Of a DNA stretch of 64,000 nt, positions 16,780 through 25,117 are shown piece after piece. The translations under genes were made by a program, and so were the position numbers. Position 1 is the first letter of the stretch; each line of letters opens with the position of its first letter. The stretch is from Lachnospiraceae bacterium (GTDB lineage: Bacteria; Bacillota; Clostridia; Lachnospirales; Lachnospiraceae), in the NCBI GenBank assembly GCA_017936785.1, contig JAGBEV010000014.1:82985-146984 (forward strand). Direction: 5' to 3'. The notes beneath the pieces are model-generated. The model saw only the letters and a list, made by a program, of their open reading frames with translations. It searched no databases and had not been told where the DNA came from.

Positions 16780-18396
16780 TTATTTTTTGTTAAATATACT
16801 TTCCGTTATAAACCGGATTTCCATTGTAGTACTTGTAGTCCTGCAAAAATCCTCAAACATGTCCGCTATTTCTTCATTCAGCTCGTCCCATTTCCCATCA
16901 GGATTTAAAGTGGGCAAAGAAGCATCCGCATAACTTTCATTATATTTGTGTTTAAAGCCGTCAAAACCTGCAATTGCTATATGAGAAACCTGCAGCCTGT
17001 CCATCAATCTAAGACAGTTGATAACAGCATTATCAAAATGCTCCCATCCAAATTTAACAACTCTGTTAAAGTTGATAATAATTTCATCCTGCTCCGGCTC
17101 CGTCTTTATGTTGGAAAGCAGAATCTTCTTCGTCCTGTTAAACTGCTGTGTATAGATTTCTCTGGCATACTGATATCTTGCTGAATTAATGACAAATAAA
17201 TAATCATATTCATAAACAGGATTCAGTGCATTTACTCCTATAACAAGAGGATCATTTTTCTCAATATAAGCTTTGATCTTATCCTTTTCTATGTCTATGG
17301 TTTTTCCCGGCGCCAGCAAAAGGACTTCCCTTTCTCCTATGACCTGCTTTAACTCTGCCAAAACATTTTCATCATTTACGATTCTGTTTTGATTTTCATT
17401 GTATTTTTTCTCTAACAGATCATAATCATATTTTTTGCGTGCTGCCGGTGAAAGGGATTGAATAATATTCCTCATATCATGTGCGTTTGTCCTATGATTT
17501 TGAGTTAAATATGCAATATTATTTACATGACAGCAATACATTCCCGCAATGAAATAAGATGTGGAATATCCCCACGAATAGTTTTCCTGAAAATACTCCA
17601 TATACATATCGATTGCATCCATGATCACATTCATGTCATAATTACAATAACACTTATTATTAAGATAATTGGCAATCAATTCCGTAGTGGTATTGCCGGC
17701 TCCTCTGCCCATACCACACAAGCTGGCATCTATGATCATTCCCCTGCTGCTCTTTGTCAGCATTTCTACAAAATGAATGGATAAGGAAAAGGATAACTGC
17801 TGATTATTATGAGAATGAAACCCCAGCTTAATATCCGGATTTAATTCCTTATCTAAAACGGTTACGATTCTATCCAGATCATCCTGATACATTGCACCAA
17901 AAGTATCTACAACCGACAAACTTTCCGGATGTACTTCGTTGATCATATGTGCCAGTTCAACTAAATCTTCTTCACTATACGCCAGGGTATTTGCCGCCTG
18001 GTAATAAACCTTATAACCTTTTTCTCTGATTTTAATGCCTATGGCAATGCCTTCCCGGAATTTCTCATAAGGGAACACAACTCTGATGGCATCAATAGAC
18101 TTTCCATCCCTGGGCGGGAGATATTCCAGATCATACCGGTCCCAGTCAATCATCACCACATAGGTGGAACGATTGCTTTTATGATAAAGATACTGCTCCA
18201 GATCCTTTGGGACATGATAAAAAGTGCTGCCTTCTTCATGATCATTGTTTTTCAGCCAGCCGCATTCTATAATATCCACATTTGCATCCTGCATTTTTTT
18301 GATGATGCCTTTAATTGCCGGCGTCCCAAACCGGGATTCCACAATATATGCCCCATCCCTTAAAGTACAATCCAGCAATTCAATCCTTTTATTCAT
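16780..18396 (-). CDS. DRE-TIM metallolyase (4-hydroxy-2-oxovalerate aldolase-like) with extra C-terminal domain
   Basis: A 538-residue two-domain protein. The N-terminal half is an HMGL-like TIM barrel: LLDCTLRDGAYIVES carries the metal/catalytic Arg-Asp, and LGFHSHNNQQLSF supplies the HxH metal ligands. These enzymes condense or cleave 2-oxo acids. The C-terminal part from about residue 345 (EVLLLAPGKTIDIEKDKIKA) looks Rossmann-like, with no known function that I recognise. The start at 18396 (MNKRIELLD) follows an AAAGGGTGA site; an upstream ATG overlapping the previous gene is rejected. It sits between the FkbM gene and rfbF, so a role in surface-sugar synthesis is likely. One option is making or using the 2-oxo acid needed by the ThDP enzyme; substrate unknown. 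Confidence 0.72.
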   Translation of the reverse strand: MNKRIELLDCTLRDGAYIVESRFGTPAIKGIIKKMQDANVDIIECGWLKNNDHEEGSTFYHVPKDLEQYLYHKSNRSTYVVMIDWDRYDLEYLPPRDGKSIDAIRVVFPYEKFREGIAIGIKIREKGYKVYYQAANTLAYSEEDLVELAHMINEVHPESLSVVDTFGAMYQDDLDRIVTVLDKELNPDIKLGFHSHNNQQLSFSLSIHFVEMLTKSSRGMIIDASLCGMGRGAGNTTTELIANYLNNKCYCNYDMNVIMDAIDMYMEYFQENYSWGYSTSYFIAGMYCCHVNNIAYLTQNHRTNAHDMRNIIQSLSPAARKKYDYDLLEKKYNENQNRIVNDENVLAELKQVIGEREVLLLAPGKTIDIEKDKIKAYIEKNDPLVIGVNALNPVYEYDYLFVINSARYQYAREIYTQQFNRTKKILLSNIKTEPEQDEIIINFNRVVKFGWEHFDNAVINCLRLMDRLQVSHIAIAGFDGFKHKYNESYADASLPTLNPDGKWDELNEEIADMFEDFCRTTSTTMEIRFITESIFNKK

Positions 18397-18419
18397 ATGC
18401 TCACCCTTTTTCTCTCTGA

Positions 18420-19529
18420 TCACTCAATCCACGCATACAAAACAGTGTCATCCATTTCCACAGAATGATGTCTGACCGCCATTTTATATTCAGGAACCAT
18501 GGACTTCAATAACAACGGAACGGAATACATATCAACTCCGTTATGATAAATGCAGACAGCTACTAAAGGGCGATATTTTTCAATAATATCCTTTGCACCT
18601 AACAACATATTATATTCATAGCTTTCTATATCCGCTTTTAAAAAGGTAACCGGTTCTTCAATGAATTCATCTAATGCCACAATCCTGCATTCCTCTTTAC
18701 CCGGATCTGCAGTAGCTTTTTCATCCCATGATCTTTCTGTCATTTTGGACCCCAGACCATTATTTCCTGCATTTCTTTCCAACCTGCCTATAACACTTTT
18801 GGCACCTACTCCATAGGGATATAATTCAATGGCTCCATCTTTGATATTCCACTCTTTTTTCAATCTATCCACTCTGTGTTCCATTGCTGTAAAATTGCCC
18901 GGATCAGGTTCAAATGCAATAATCTTTTGAAATCCTCCATCTCTTTCCCACATATATTTCTCAATTGAATCACCTACAAATGCCCCACAGTCTACAAAAA
19001 CTTCTTTTGGATTTTTCCCCATATGAGAAGGAACAGCAAAATACTGCTTTTCATTTACATATTCGATATCAGGATATACTCCTGCCATTCTGCATTTTAT
19101 GACTTCTTTGTAAATTTTTTTAGACTCCAGATCCTCTAACAGATCATAACATGCCAATATATCTTCTTTATGAGTTTTGAATATTACTTCATCAATATGA
19201 TACCAGTCTATGCCACTATGATCTAACTGACTGCCCACTGCTATAACTACCCGCTTTTGCGGAGAACAAATTAATACACATACAGAATCCCTTTTTCCCA
19301 ATTCCTTTGGACTGATAATCTCTTTATCATCAAAAAATTTGCCCCATTTATCAGGATTATTGTCGCAATATCCCTTGATCATGAAGCCTTCATCAGTCAG
19401 ACGTTTCAGACCTTCCCGATATAATTCCGCTGTATTCCCCGTTCCCCATATGTAAAGATTCTTTCCTTTAATATTGGGCATATCACTTAATAAACTTACC
19501 AGTTCTTCCCTGTTTCTATCTTCAGCCAT
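18420..19529 (-). CDS. FkbM-family methyltransferase with N-terminal Rossmann-like domain
   Basis: First gene of the sugar operon, about 369 residues. The N-terminal part (LYIWGTGNTAELYREGL, then YCDNNPDKWGK) resembles the nucleotide-binding domain often fused to sugar-modifying enzymes. The C-terminal part is an FkbM SAM-methyltransferase: VFVDCGAFVGDSIEKYM, IIAFEPDPGNFTAMEHR and FLKADIESYEYNMLLGA. It probably O-methylates a sugar in the surface polymer. The start at 19529 has GGAG 6 nt upstream; a longer start at 19571 has only a weak AGAG, so I prefer the shorter form. The stop lies 23 nt before the aldolase start. Confidence 0.82.
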   Translation of the reverse strand: MAEDRNREELVSLLSDMPNIKGKNLYIWGTGNTAELYREGLKRLTDEGFMIKGYCDNNPDKWGKFFDDKEIISPKELGKRDSVCVLICSPQKRVVIAVGSQLDHSGIDWYHIDEVIFKTHKEDILACYDLLEDLESKKIYKEVIKCRMAGVYPDIEYVNEKQYFAVPSHMGKNPKEVFVDCGAFVGDSIEKYMWERDGGFQKIIAFEPDPGNFTAMEHRVDRLKKEWNIKDGAIELYPYGVGAKSVIGRLERNAGNNGLGSKMTERSWDEKATADPGKEECRIVALDEFIEEPVTFLKADIESYEYNMLLGAKDIIEKYRPLVAVCIYHNGVDMYSVPLLLKSMVPEYKMAVRHHSVEMDDTVLYAWIE

Positions 19530-19606
19530 TTCAATCTCCAATTTACTAAAGCTTTCATAAAATATTTTCATTTCTCTTTAAAAAAATCATAATTTTTTAC
19601 AAAATA

Positions 19607-19635
19607 ATTTTAGTATAGCCCCCTTACTTTGTCAA
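19607..19635 (-). promoter_or_regulatory. Sigma-A promoter of the nine-gene sugar operon
   Basis: On the minus strand, TTGACA (19635-19630), 17 nt, then TAAAAT (19612-19607). It is the only good promoter seen ahead of the FkbM gene, and the following genes are tightly spaced. The stop codon of a decayed Rpn-type gene overlaps the -10 box. Confidence 0.68.
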
Positions 19636-19800
19636 TGTTGAACGACCTTGCCCAATAATCAATCTGGTACTTTTTATCTTCTTCAGTAGCCAGATCCACC
19701 TGTGTTAAGTCTACCATAGACAGCACAAACTTGTCACTATAAACCGAATGATTTTTCACATTTAACAGTTTATATGTGGAATAGAATTGTGTTTTAAATA
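19610..19800 (-). pseudogene. C-terminal remnant of an Rpn/PD-(D/E)XK nuclease family transposase
   Basis: No start codon or full domain remains, but the minus strand reads in one frame to a TAA at 19610-19612. It gives a tail typical of Rpn-type PD-(D/E)XK recombination-promoting nucleases: YKLLNVKNHSVYSDKFVL, then VDLTQVDLATEEDKKYQID and a final YWARSFN. The N-terminal catalytic part is missing; the frame stays open upstream to about 19880 without clear similarity. It marks a past mobile-gene insertion beside the sugar cluster. The left boundary is approximate. Confidence 0.62.
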
Positions 19801-19906
19801 AGATTTTTAGATATGAGTAATAATTAAAGTTAGTACAGCTCCTATATGATTTAATGAAAAATGAAATTACCGGCGAATTGCCGCAAGAATAAAAGACCGC
19901 TTTTCA

Positions 19907-19942
19907 AGCAAAAAAATCATAGCATGAAATATATTTTCATGC
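19907..19942 (-). terminator. Intrinsic terminator downstream of hemW
   Basis: A perfect 8-bp stem (gcatgaaa, 5-nt loop, tttcatgc, 19922-19942) is followed on the minus strand within about 6 nt by a run of seven T. It ends the lepA-hemW transcript about 70 nt after the hemW stop. Confidence 0.62.
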
Positions 19943-20012
19943 AAGATATTTCTATTTTATATTCAAATAATTAAAAATAATTTATATTGCAGGTTCCATT
20001 TCCTGACTGCAG

Positions 20013-21269
20013 TCATAAAATCAAAAACTTCTCAAACACATAATTGCTTAAATCCATTCCATAATCCGTCAGATAAACGCGATCTTTCTGCTGTTCTATT
20101 ACCAATAAGCCCTGCTCTGCCAGTTTTTTCAAAACATCTCCATACACTTCAGGCATTTTTCGTCCAAAACAAGCCTCAAACCTTTCCAGAGACACGCCTT
20201 CGCTCATCCGAAGTCCCAGATACATATACTCTGCCATTTCATCCTGCAAAGTAAGTCTTTCATATTCCTCATAGATTGGGCAGCACTTTCCTGTTCCATC
20301 TGCCTCTTTCTCCTGTCCACATCTGACAAAGTCCCCATTGTTTTCAAAATCTGTCTGTCCCCAAATCTGCAAGTATTCCTTCAAATCGCTGATATTTTTC
20401 CATCTGGTATGATTCATAAAAGAGGATGCCCCCAACCCCAGTCCCAGATATGGAATCCTCTTCCAATAACCACTGTTATGTTTTGATTCAAAACCGGGCT
20501 TTGCATAATTTGAAATCTCATACCGTCCATAACCGGCTTCCCCAAGTTTTTCCTTGGTCAGATGATACATTTCCCGGTCTTCCTCTTCATCAGGAAGCAG
20601 ATCCGGACGCTGTGAATAAACCTCATAAAAAGGCGTTCCTTCCTCCAAAATCAAGCTGTAAGCGGAAATATGCTCCGGTTTCAGAGCAATGACCTTCTCC
20701 AGACTTTCCAAATAACTTTTCACACTTTGTCCCGGCAGGGAAGAAATTAAATCTACATTTAAGTTTTTAAATCCAACTTCTACCGCATCAGAAAAAACAC
20801 TTAGAAAATCCTCATAATCATGAATTCTGCCCAATAATTTTAATTCCTCAGCATTTGCGGACTGCAATCCGATACTGAGCCTGTTTACTCCGTTTTCTCT
20901 TAAATTTTGCAGTCCATTTTTGTCAATAGTTGCAGGATTTATTTCAACTGTGACCTCTGCATCCTCTATCACATCAAAACTGTTCCGGATACATTCCAAT
21001 ATACATACCAGCGCCTCTGCCCCCATTACAGAAGGTGTCCCGCCGCCAAAATATATAGTCTCAATCTGTTGGCTTCCGGAAAAAATTGTCTCTTTTTCAT
21101 TTCCCGCTTCTCTTTGGCTGCTATGTTTAAAAACTTTACCATAATATTCAATTTCGTGACATAGCGCTTCTACATACCGATTTCTGGTTTCCTCATCAGC
21201 CGGCATAGATAAAAAATCACAATATCTGCACTTTCTCACACAAAAGGGAATATGAACATACAATTCCAT
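20013..21269 (-). CDS. hemW: Radical SAM heme chaperone HemW
   Basis: A 418-residue radical SAM protein, formerly annotated as oxygen-independent coproporphyrinogen oxidase-like; HemW proteins bind and deliver heme. The N-terminus VHIPFCVRKCRYCDFLS carries the CxxxCxxC cluster motif. YFGGGTPSVMGAEAL and NRLSIGLQSANAEEL follow, and the C-terminal HemN domain ends in LTDYGMDLSNYVFEKFL. AGGAGG precedes the ATG at 21269. It lies 67 nt after lepA, the usual lepA-hemW order in Firmicutes. The next gene in that conserved order, hrcA, is not here; the sugar cluster starts instead. Confidence 0.93.
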   Translation of the reverse strand: MELYVHIPFCVRKCRYCDFLSMPADEETRNRYVEALCHEIEYYGKVFKHSSQREAGNEKETIFSGSQQIETIYFGGGTPSVMGAEALVCILECIRNSFDVIEDAEVTVEINPATIDKNGLQNLRENGVNRLSIGLQSANAEELKLLGRIHDYEDFLSVFSDAVEVGFKNLNVDLISSLPGQSVKSYLESLEKVIALKPEHISAYSLILEEGTPFYEVYSQRPDLLPDEEEDREMYHLTKEKLGEAGYGRYEISNYAKPGFESKHNSGYWKRIPYLGLGLGASSFMNHTRWKNISDLKEYLQIWGQTDFENNGDFVRCGQEKEADGTGKCCPIYEEYERLTLQDEMAEYMYLGLRMSEGVSLERFEACFGRKMPEVYGDVLKKLAEQGLLVIEQQKDRVYLTDYGMDLSNYVFEKFLIL

Positions 21270-21336
21270 CCCGGATTATCCTCCTGCCGCTTCTATCCTG
21301 CGCCCGCTCTGCCACTTGATCTGTTTTACCCTTACA

Positions 21337-23154
21337 CTATTTTTTGTCGTCCAGCTTCAGAACGCTCATAAATGCAGATTGAGGAATCTCTACGTTTCCG
21401 ATCTGCCTCATTCGCTTTTTGCCCTCTTTCTGTTTCTCCAACAGTTTTTTCTTACGGGTAATATCGCCGCCATAGCATTTTGCCAAAACGTCCTTGCGCA
21501 TAGCCTTTACAGTTTCTCTGGCAATGACCTTGCCTCCTACAGCAGCCTGTATGGGAATTTCAAATAGATGACGGGGAATCTCATCTTTTAATTTCTCGCA
21601 CATTTTCCTTCCCCTGTCATAAGCACTGTCTTTATGAACAATAAAGGACAGCGCATCCACTTCTTCCTTATTGATCAGAATATCCAGTTTAACCAGTTCA
21701 GACTGTTCATAGCCCTTCAACTCATAGTCAAAGGAAGCATAACCTCTGGAACGGGATTTTAAAGCATCAAAGAAGTCATAAATAATTTCATTTAAAGGAA
21801 GTTCATATTTCAGCAAAGCTCTTTTTTCTTCCATATATTCCATACCAAGGTAAACGCCCCGCCGTTCCTGGCACAGTTCCATAATGGAGCCGATAAATTC
21901 CGTCGTTACCATGATCTCCGCCGTAACAATAGGCTCCTCCATATATTCAATTTCTGCCGGATCGGGCAGATTGCTTGGATTAGTCAGTTCAATAACCTCT
22001 CCGTTGGTCTTATGCACCTTATAAATAACTCCCGGCGCTGTGGTGACCAGATCCAGATTATATTCTCTTTCCAGCCTTTCTTGAATGATTTCCAAATGCA
22101 ATAGTCCGAGAAAACCACAGCGGAATCCGAATCCCAAAGCAATGGAAGTTTCCGGCTCATAATTTAACGAAGCATCATTTAACTGCAGTTTTTCCAGTGC
22201 ATCCCGCAGATCCGGGTATTTAGCTCCGTCTGCCGGGTACATGCCGCAGTAAACCATGGAATTGACCTTTTTGTAACCCGGAAGAGGTTCTGCACAGGGG
22301 TTGTCCGCATCCGTAACCGTATCGCCTACTGCCGTATCCTTTACATTTTTAATGGAAGCCGTAATATATCCTACCATGCCTGCCGCCAGTTCTTCACAGG
22401 GTATAAACTGCCCCGGTCCGAAATATCCCACTTCCACGACCTCTGCAGTAGCTTTCGTAGCCATCATTTTAATTTTCGTGCCCTTCCTCACTCTTCCTTC
22501 CATCAGCCGGCAGAAAATGATCACCCCTTTATAAGAATCATAAAGGGAATCAAAGATCAGAGCTGATAAAGGTGCATCGGGATTTCCTGAAGGGGCAGGA
22601 ATTTTAGCCACGATCTGCTCTAACACATCTTCTATGCCGATTCCGTTTTTGGCAGAGATCAAAGGTGCATCCTGAGCTTCTATTCCAATGACATCTTCTA
22701 TTTCATCTTTTACTCTTTCCGGCTCCGCACTGGGCAGATCGATTTTGTTGATAACCGGAAATACATCCAGATCATGATCCAATGCCAGATACACATTGGC
22801 AAGGGTCTGTGCCTCGATTCCCTGTGCCGCATCCACCACCAGAATTGCGCCGTCACATGCCGCTAAAGCTCTGCTTACCTCATAATTAAAATCTACATGA
22901 CCGGGGGTGTCGATCAAATTGAATATATACTCTTCCCCGTCCCTGGCATTATAGATAATGCGCACAGTCTGCGCCTTAATGGTAATGCCTCTTTCTCTCT
23001 CCAGATCCATATTATCGAGAACCTGCGCCTGCATTTCACGACTGGTAAGCAGACCTGTTTTTTCTATAATTCTATCCGCAAGAGTGGATTTACCGTGGTC
23101 AATATGCGCCACAATACAGAAGTTGCGGATTTTACTTTGATCATATTGCTGCAT
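21337..23154 (-). CDS. lepA: Elongation factor 4 (LepA)
   Basis: A 605-residue translational GTPase, full family length, that back-translocates stalled ribosomes. G-domain motifs: [13 protein letters not shown] (G1), RGITIK (G2), DTPGHVDF (G3) and [11 protein letters not shown] (G4). The LepA-specific C-terminus contains [20 protein letters not shown] and then [23 protein letters not shown] lies 9 nt before the ATG. It follows spoIIP by 80 nt on the same strand and probably shares a transcript with hemW. Confidence 0.97.
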   Translation of the reverse strand: MQQYDQSKIRNFCIVAHIDHGKSTLADRIIEKTGLLTSREMQAQVLDNMDLERERGITIKAQTVRIIYNARDGEEYIFNLIDTPGHVDFNYEVSRALAACDGAILVVDAAQGIEAQTLANVYLALDHDLDVFPVINKIDLPSAEPERVKDEIEDVIGIEAQDAPLISAKNGIGIEDVLEQIVAKIPAPSGNPDAPLSALIFDSLYDSYKGVIIFCRLMEGRVRKGTKIKMMATKATAEVVEVGYFGPGQFIPCEELAAGMVGYITASIKNVKDTAVGDTVTDADNPCAEPLPGYKKVNSMVYCGMYPADGAKYPDLRDALEKLQLNDASLNYEPETSIALGFGFRCGFLGLLHLEIIQERLEREYNLDLVTTAPGVIYKVHKTNGEVIELTNPSNLPDPAEIEYMEEPIVTAEIMVTTEFIGSIMELCQERRGVYLGMEYMEEKRALLKYELPLNEIIYDFFDALKSRSRGYASFDYELKGYEQSELVKLDILINKEEVDALSFIVHKDSAYDRGRKMCEKLKDEIPRHLFEIPIQAAVGGKVIARETVKAMRKDVLAKCYGGDITRKKKLLEKQKEGKKRMRQIGNVEIPQSAFMSVLKLDDKK

Positions 23155-23234
23155 GGGGTTTCCTCCGTTTTATCTACTGTGTAAGAGTATAACAAAATTC
23201 TCAATTCATGGCAATGTGAAATGCCTTCCTCTTT

Positions 23235-24455
23235 CTACGGTTTCTCGCCTTTTAGGACCATTGCAAGGATATGCGCAATGGGCTCGACGGCATTCATGGC
23301 TTCTTCCACGGTATTGGTCTGGGCTCCCACCTCGATCAGCAGGCTTTTGGCACGGTAATGCATATTATACCGGAGACCTTTTAAGTAAATATTTCTTGCA
23401 AAATTGGGGTAATATTCCTCTGCGGCAAGCTTCATCTGGAAGGAAAATGCAAGATTTTCTTCAATATAGGGGTTTTCCAGATAATCAATATTCCCTTTAC
23501 TGTTTAAATAACTCAATCCGTTAAAAAACATAAACTGCGCCGTATTTCTGCCTCCCACATCTGTTACCAGCCTGGTAGTATCCGCCACACCATCTCTGTG
23601 CAAATCAATAACCACCTCTATGGAGGGATTTTCCTCAAGAATCTGTTCAATGGCAGGACCTGCGGCTGAATATGCATAATCCCTGCTCTCCACATCATAT
23701 ACTCCGGTGTGGTGGATGACGTTAAAACCATATTCATCCTGCAGGATCTGCGCCAGTTTATCTCCTACCCCCACAATGCTGGTGGAAGCATCTCCCGGAA
23801 TGCTGTCAGCAAATCCTTCCTGGGAATGAGTGTGATAGATTAAAATCTGCGGCTGTGAGGCATCTGTGGAGATAGTTGCATCATACTCCAGCATTTTTCT
23901 TGCATTGAGCCGGTCCTCTCCGATATTTGTAGAGCTGTCCACTGTATAAAAATGCTTCTTTAAATAATCAAAATCCAGCAATGCCTCATAATCCAGAACC
24001 TGTGCCGGTTCAGCTGCTTTGATAAATTCTTTGGATTCTCCGCTCTGTACTCCGTTTTCCGCCAGTATTTCCTCCTGTTGTCCCTCCGTCAGAAATACTT
24101 CATTCATGCTCTCATCTTCTGCCATCCCTTCATTATGCTGCTCATCTGTCTCAATTTCCCCGGGATTTAATTCATATGCCATCAAAAGTTCTCTGGCTCC
24201 TGCCGAATTTTCCACACAGATCTCCGGTTCCATGTATTTTTCCATATATCCGTAATACCCGCTGGAAAAACCGGCTGCCATTTTATATACGCTGCTATCA
24301 TCGGTATCGTATTCATCCAACATATAGGAAATGCCCGGATAGACCAGGCAGAATAATTGTTCCTTTAAGCCTAAAGACAGCAAAATCAACAGACAAACCA
24401 TGGCAATTAAAAACAACAGGTTTTCCTGTCTTCCTTTTACCCATTTTCTTCTCAT
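23235..24455 (-). CDS. spoIIP: Stage II sporulation protein P (SpoIIP)
   Basis: A 406-residue membrane-anchored peptidoglycan amidase/endopeptidase of the engulfment machinery, acting with SpoIID and SpoIIM in the mother cell. A single N-terminal membrane helix (about 12-32) is followed by an acidic linker. The catalytic domain contains ILIYHTHSQEGF, VVIDLHRDGV and LLIEVGAQTNTVEEAMNAVE. The start at 24455 (MRRKWVKG) has a GGTGAT site and fits the expected short cytoplasmic stretch. A longer open frame upstream would run through the rpsT terminator. Position before lepA-hemW is conserved in Firmicutes. Confidence 0.93.
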   Translation of the reverse strand: MRRKWVKGRQENLLFLIAMVCLLILLSLGLKEQLFCLVYPGISYMLDEYDTDDSSVYKMAAGFSSGYYGYMEKYMEPEICVENSAGARELLMAYELNPGEIETDEQHNEGMAEDESMNEVFLTEGQQEEILAENGVQSGESKEFIKAAEPAQVLDYEALLDFDYLKKHFYTVDSSTNIGEDRLNARKMLEYDATISTDASQPQILIYHTHSQEGFADSIPGDASTSIVGVGDKLAQILQDEYGFNVIHHTGVYDVESRDYAYSAAGPAIEQILEENPSIEVVIDLHRDGVADTTRLVTDVGGRNTAQFMFFNGLSYLNSKGNIDYLENPYIEENLAFSFQMKLAAEEYYPNFARNIYLKGLRYNMHYRAKSLLIEVGAQTNTVEEAMNAVEPIAHILAMVLKGEKP

Positions 24456-24469
24456 GTTATCACCAATTA

Positions 24470-24496
24470 AATATATGAGTAAAAATGCCTGTCTAT
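24470..24496 (-). promoter_or_regulatory. Putative sigma-E promoter of spoIIP
   Basis: Reading the minus strand, CATATATT (24477-24470) lies 16 nt after ATA (24496-24494), close to the sigma-E pattern ATA-N16-18-CATACAAT. It would give a leader of only about 10 nt holding the GGTGAT site. SpoIIP is a sigma-E gene in B. subtilis, which supports but does not prove this. Confidence 0.35.
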
Positions 24497-24511
24497 GCCT
24501 CATATGAAAGG

Positions 24512-24547
24512 ACAAAAAAACCAACCAGCGGGTAAACTGATTGGTTT
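24512..24547 (-). terminator. Intrinsic terminator of rpsT
   Basis: An 11-bp stem (aaaccaaccag paired with ctgattggttt, one G-U pair), 8-nt loop, followed on the minus strand by seven T. It separates rpsT from spoIIP. Confidence 0.8.
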
Positions 24548-24629
24548 CTGAATTCTTTTCATCATACCGGGATGACGGACCCGGTATCATCAAATTTTAC
24601 ATTTATAATTCTTATCTCTATTCCAAAAA

Positions 24630-24893
24630 CTAGGCAATACCGTTAACAGCTTTTGTCAAACGGGAAACCTTTCTGGATGCATTGTTTTTGTGATAAACGC
24701 CCTTTGTAGCTGCTTTATCAATTGCAACTGTAGCATCTCTTAATGCTGCTTTTGCTGCATCTGCATCTTTTGCATCAATTGCTGCGTAAACTTTTTTGAT
24801 CGCAGTTTTAACGCCGGATTTGATTGCTTTGTTTCTCTCAGCCTTTGTTCTGTTTACTAAAATTCTTTTCTTAGCAGATTTGATGTTAGCCAT
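24630..24893 (-). CDS. rpsT: 30S ribosomal protein S20
   Basis: An 87-residue basic ribosomal protein that binds 16S rRNA in the body of the small subunit. The sequence starts MANIKSAKKRILVNRTKAE and ends in NNASRKVSRLTKAVNG, both typical of bS20. An AGGAGG lies about 9 nt before the ATG. The gene has its own strong promoter, a leader of about 85 nt with a hairpin, and its own terminator, so it is monocistronic. The gpr gene diverges from it. Confidence 0.97.
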   Translation of the reverse strand: MANIKSAKKRILVNRTKAERNKAIKSGVKTAIKKVYAAIDAKDADAAKAALRDATVAIDKAATKGVYHKNNASRKVSRLTKAVNGIA

Positions 24894-24931
24894 AACTCAC
24901 ACCTCCTATTATCTAATAGTCATATCTCTAT

Positions 24932-24961
24932 GCCTGTGTCACGCTTCATCCAGACACGGGC
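24932..24961 (-). promoter_or_regulatory. Hairpin in the rpsT leader
   Basis: In the rpsT 5' leader (minus), GCC-c-GTGTC pairs with GACAC-a-GGC around a 12-nt loop. Ribosomal protein mRNAs often carry autoregulatory leaders; whether this is one is not known. Confidence 0.35.
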
Positions 24962-24986
24962 AGACTAATGCGAACACACGCATATT

Positions 24987-25015
24987 ATAATAGCTGAAAC
25001 CAATTTTAATGTCAA
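24987..25015 (-). promoter_or_regulatory. Sigma-A promoter of rpsT
   Basis: Reading the minus strand, TTGACA (25015-25010), 17 nt, then TATTAT (24992-24987). The start site would be near 24980, giving a leader of about 85 nt. Confidence 0.75.
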
Positions 25016-25117
25016 TACATATTTCATATTTTTCTGGAAAAAATACCTGTAAAAAGTTGTGACCTGTTTCGTGGTCATCAGAAGTCCCGGCATATAATTT
25101 TTTCAGGAGGTCAACCT

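Noticed and set aside
25060-25078. Small hairpin (tgacc/ggtca) upstream of gpr as an operator
   Set aside because: A 5-bp stem is too short to support a claim.
25091-25098. CATATAAT upstream of gpr as a -10 box
   Set aside because: Transcription would begin inside the ribosome binding site, and no matching -35 is present.
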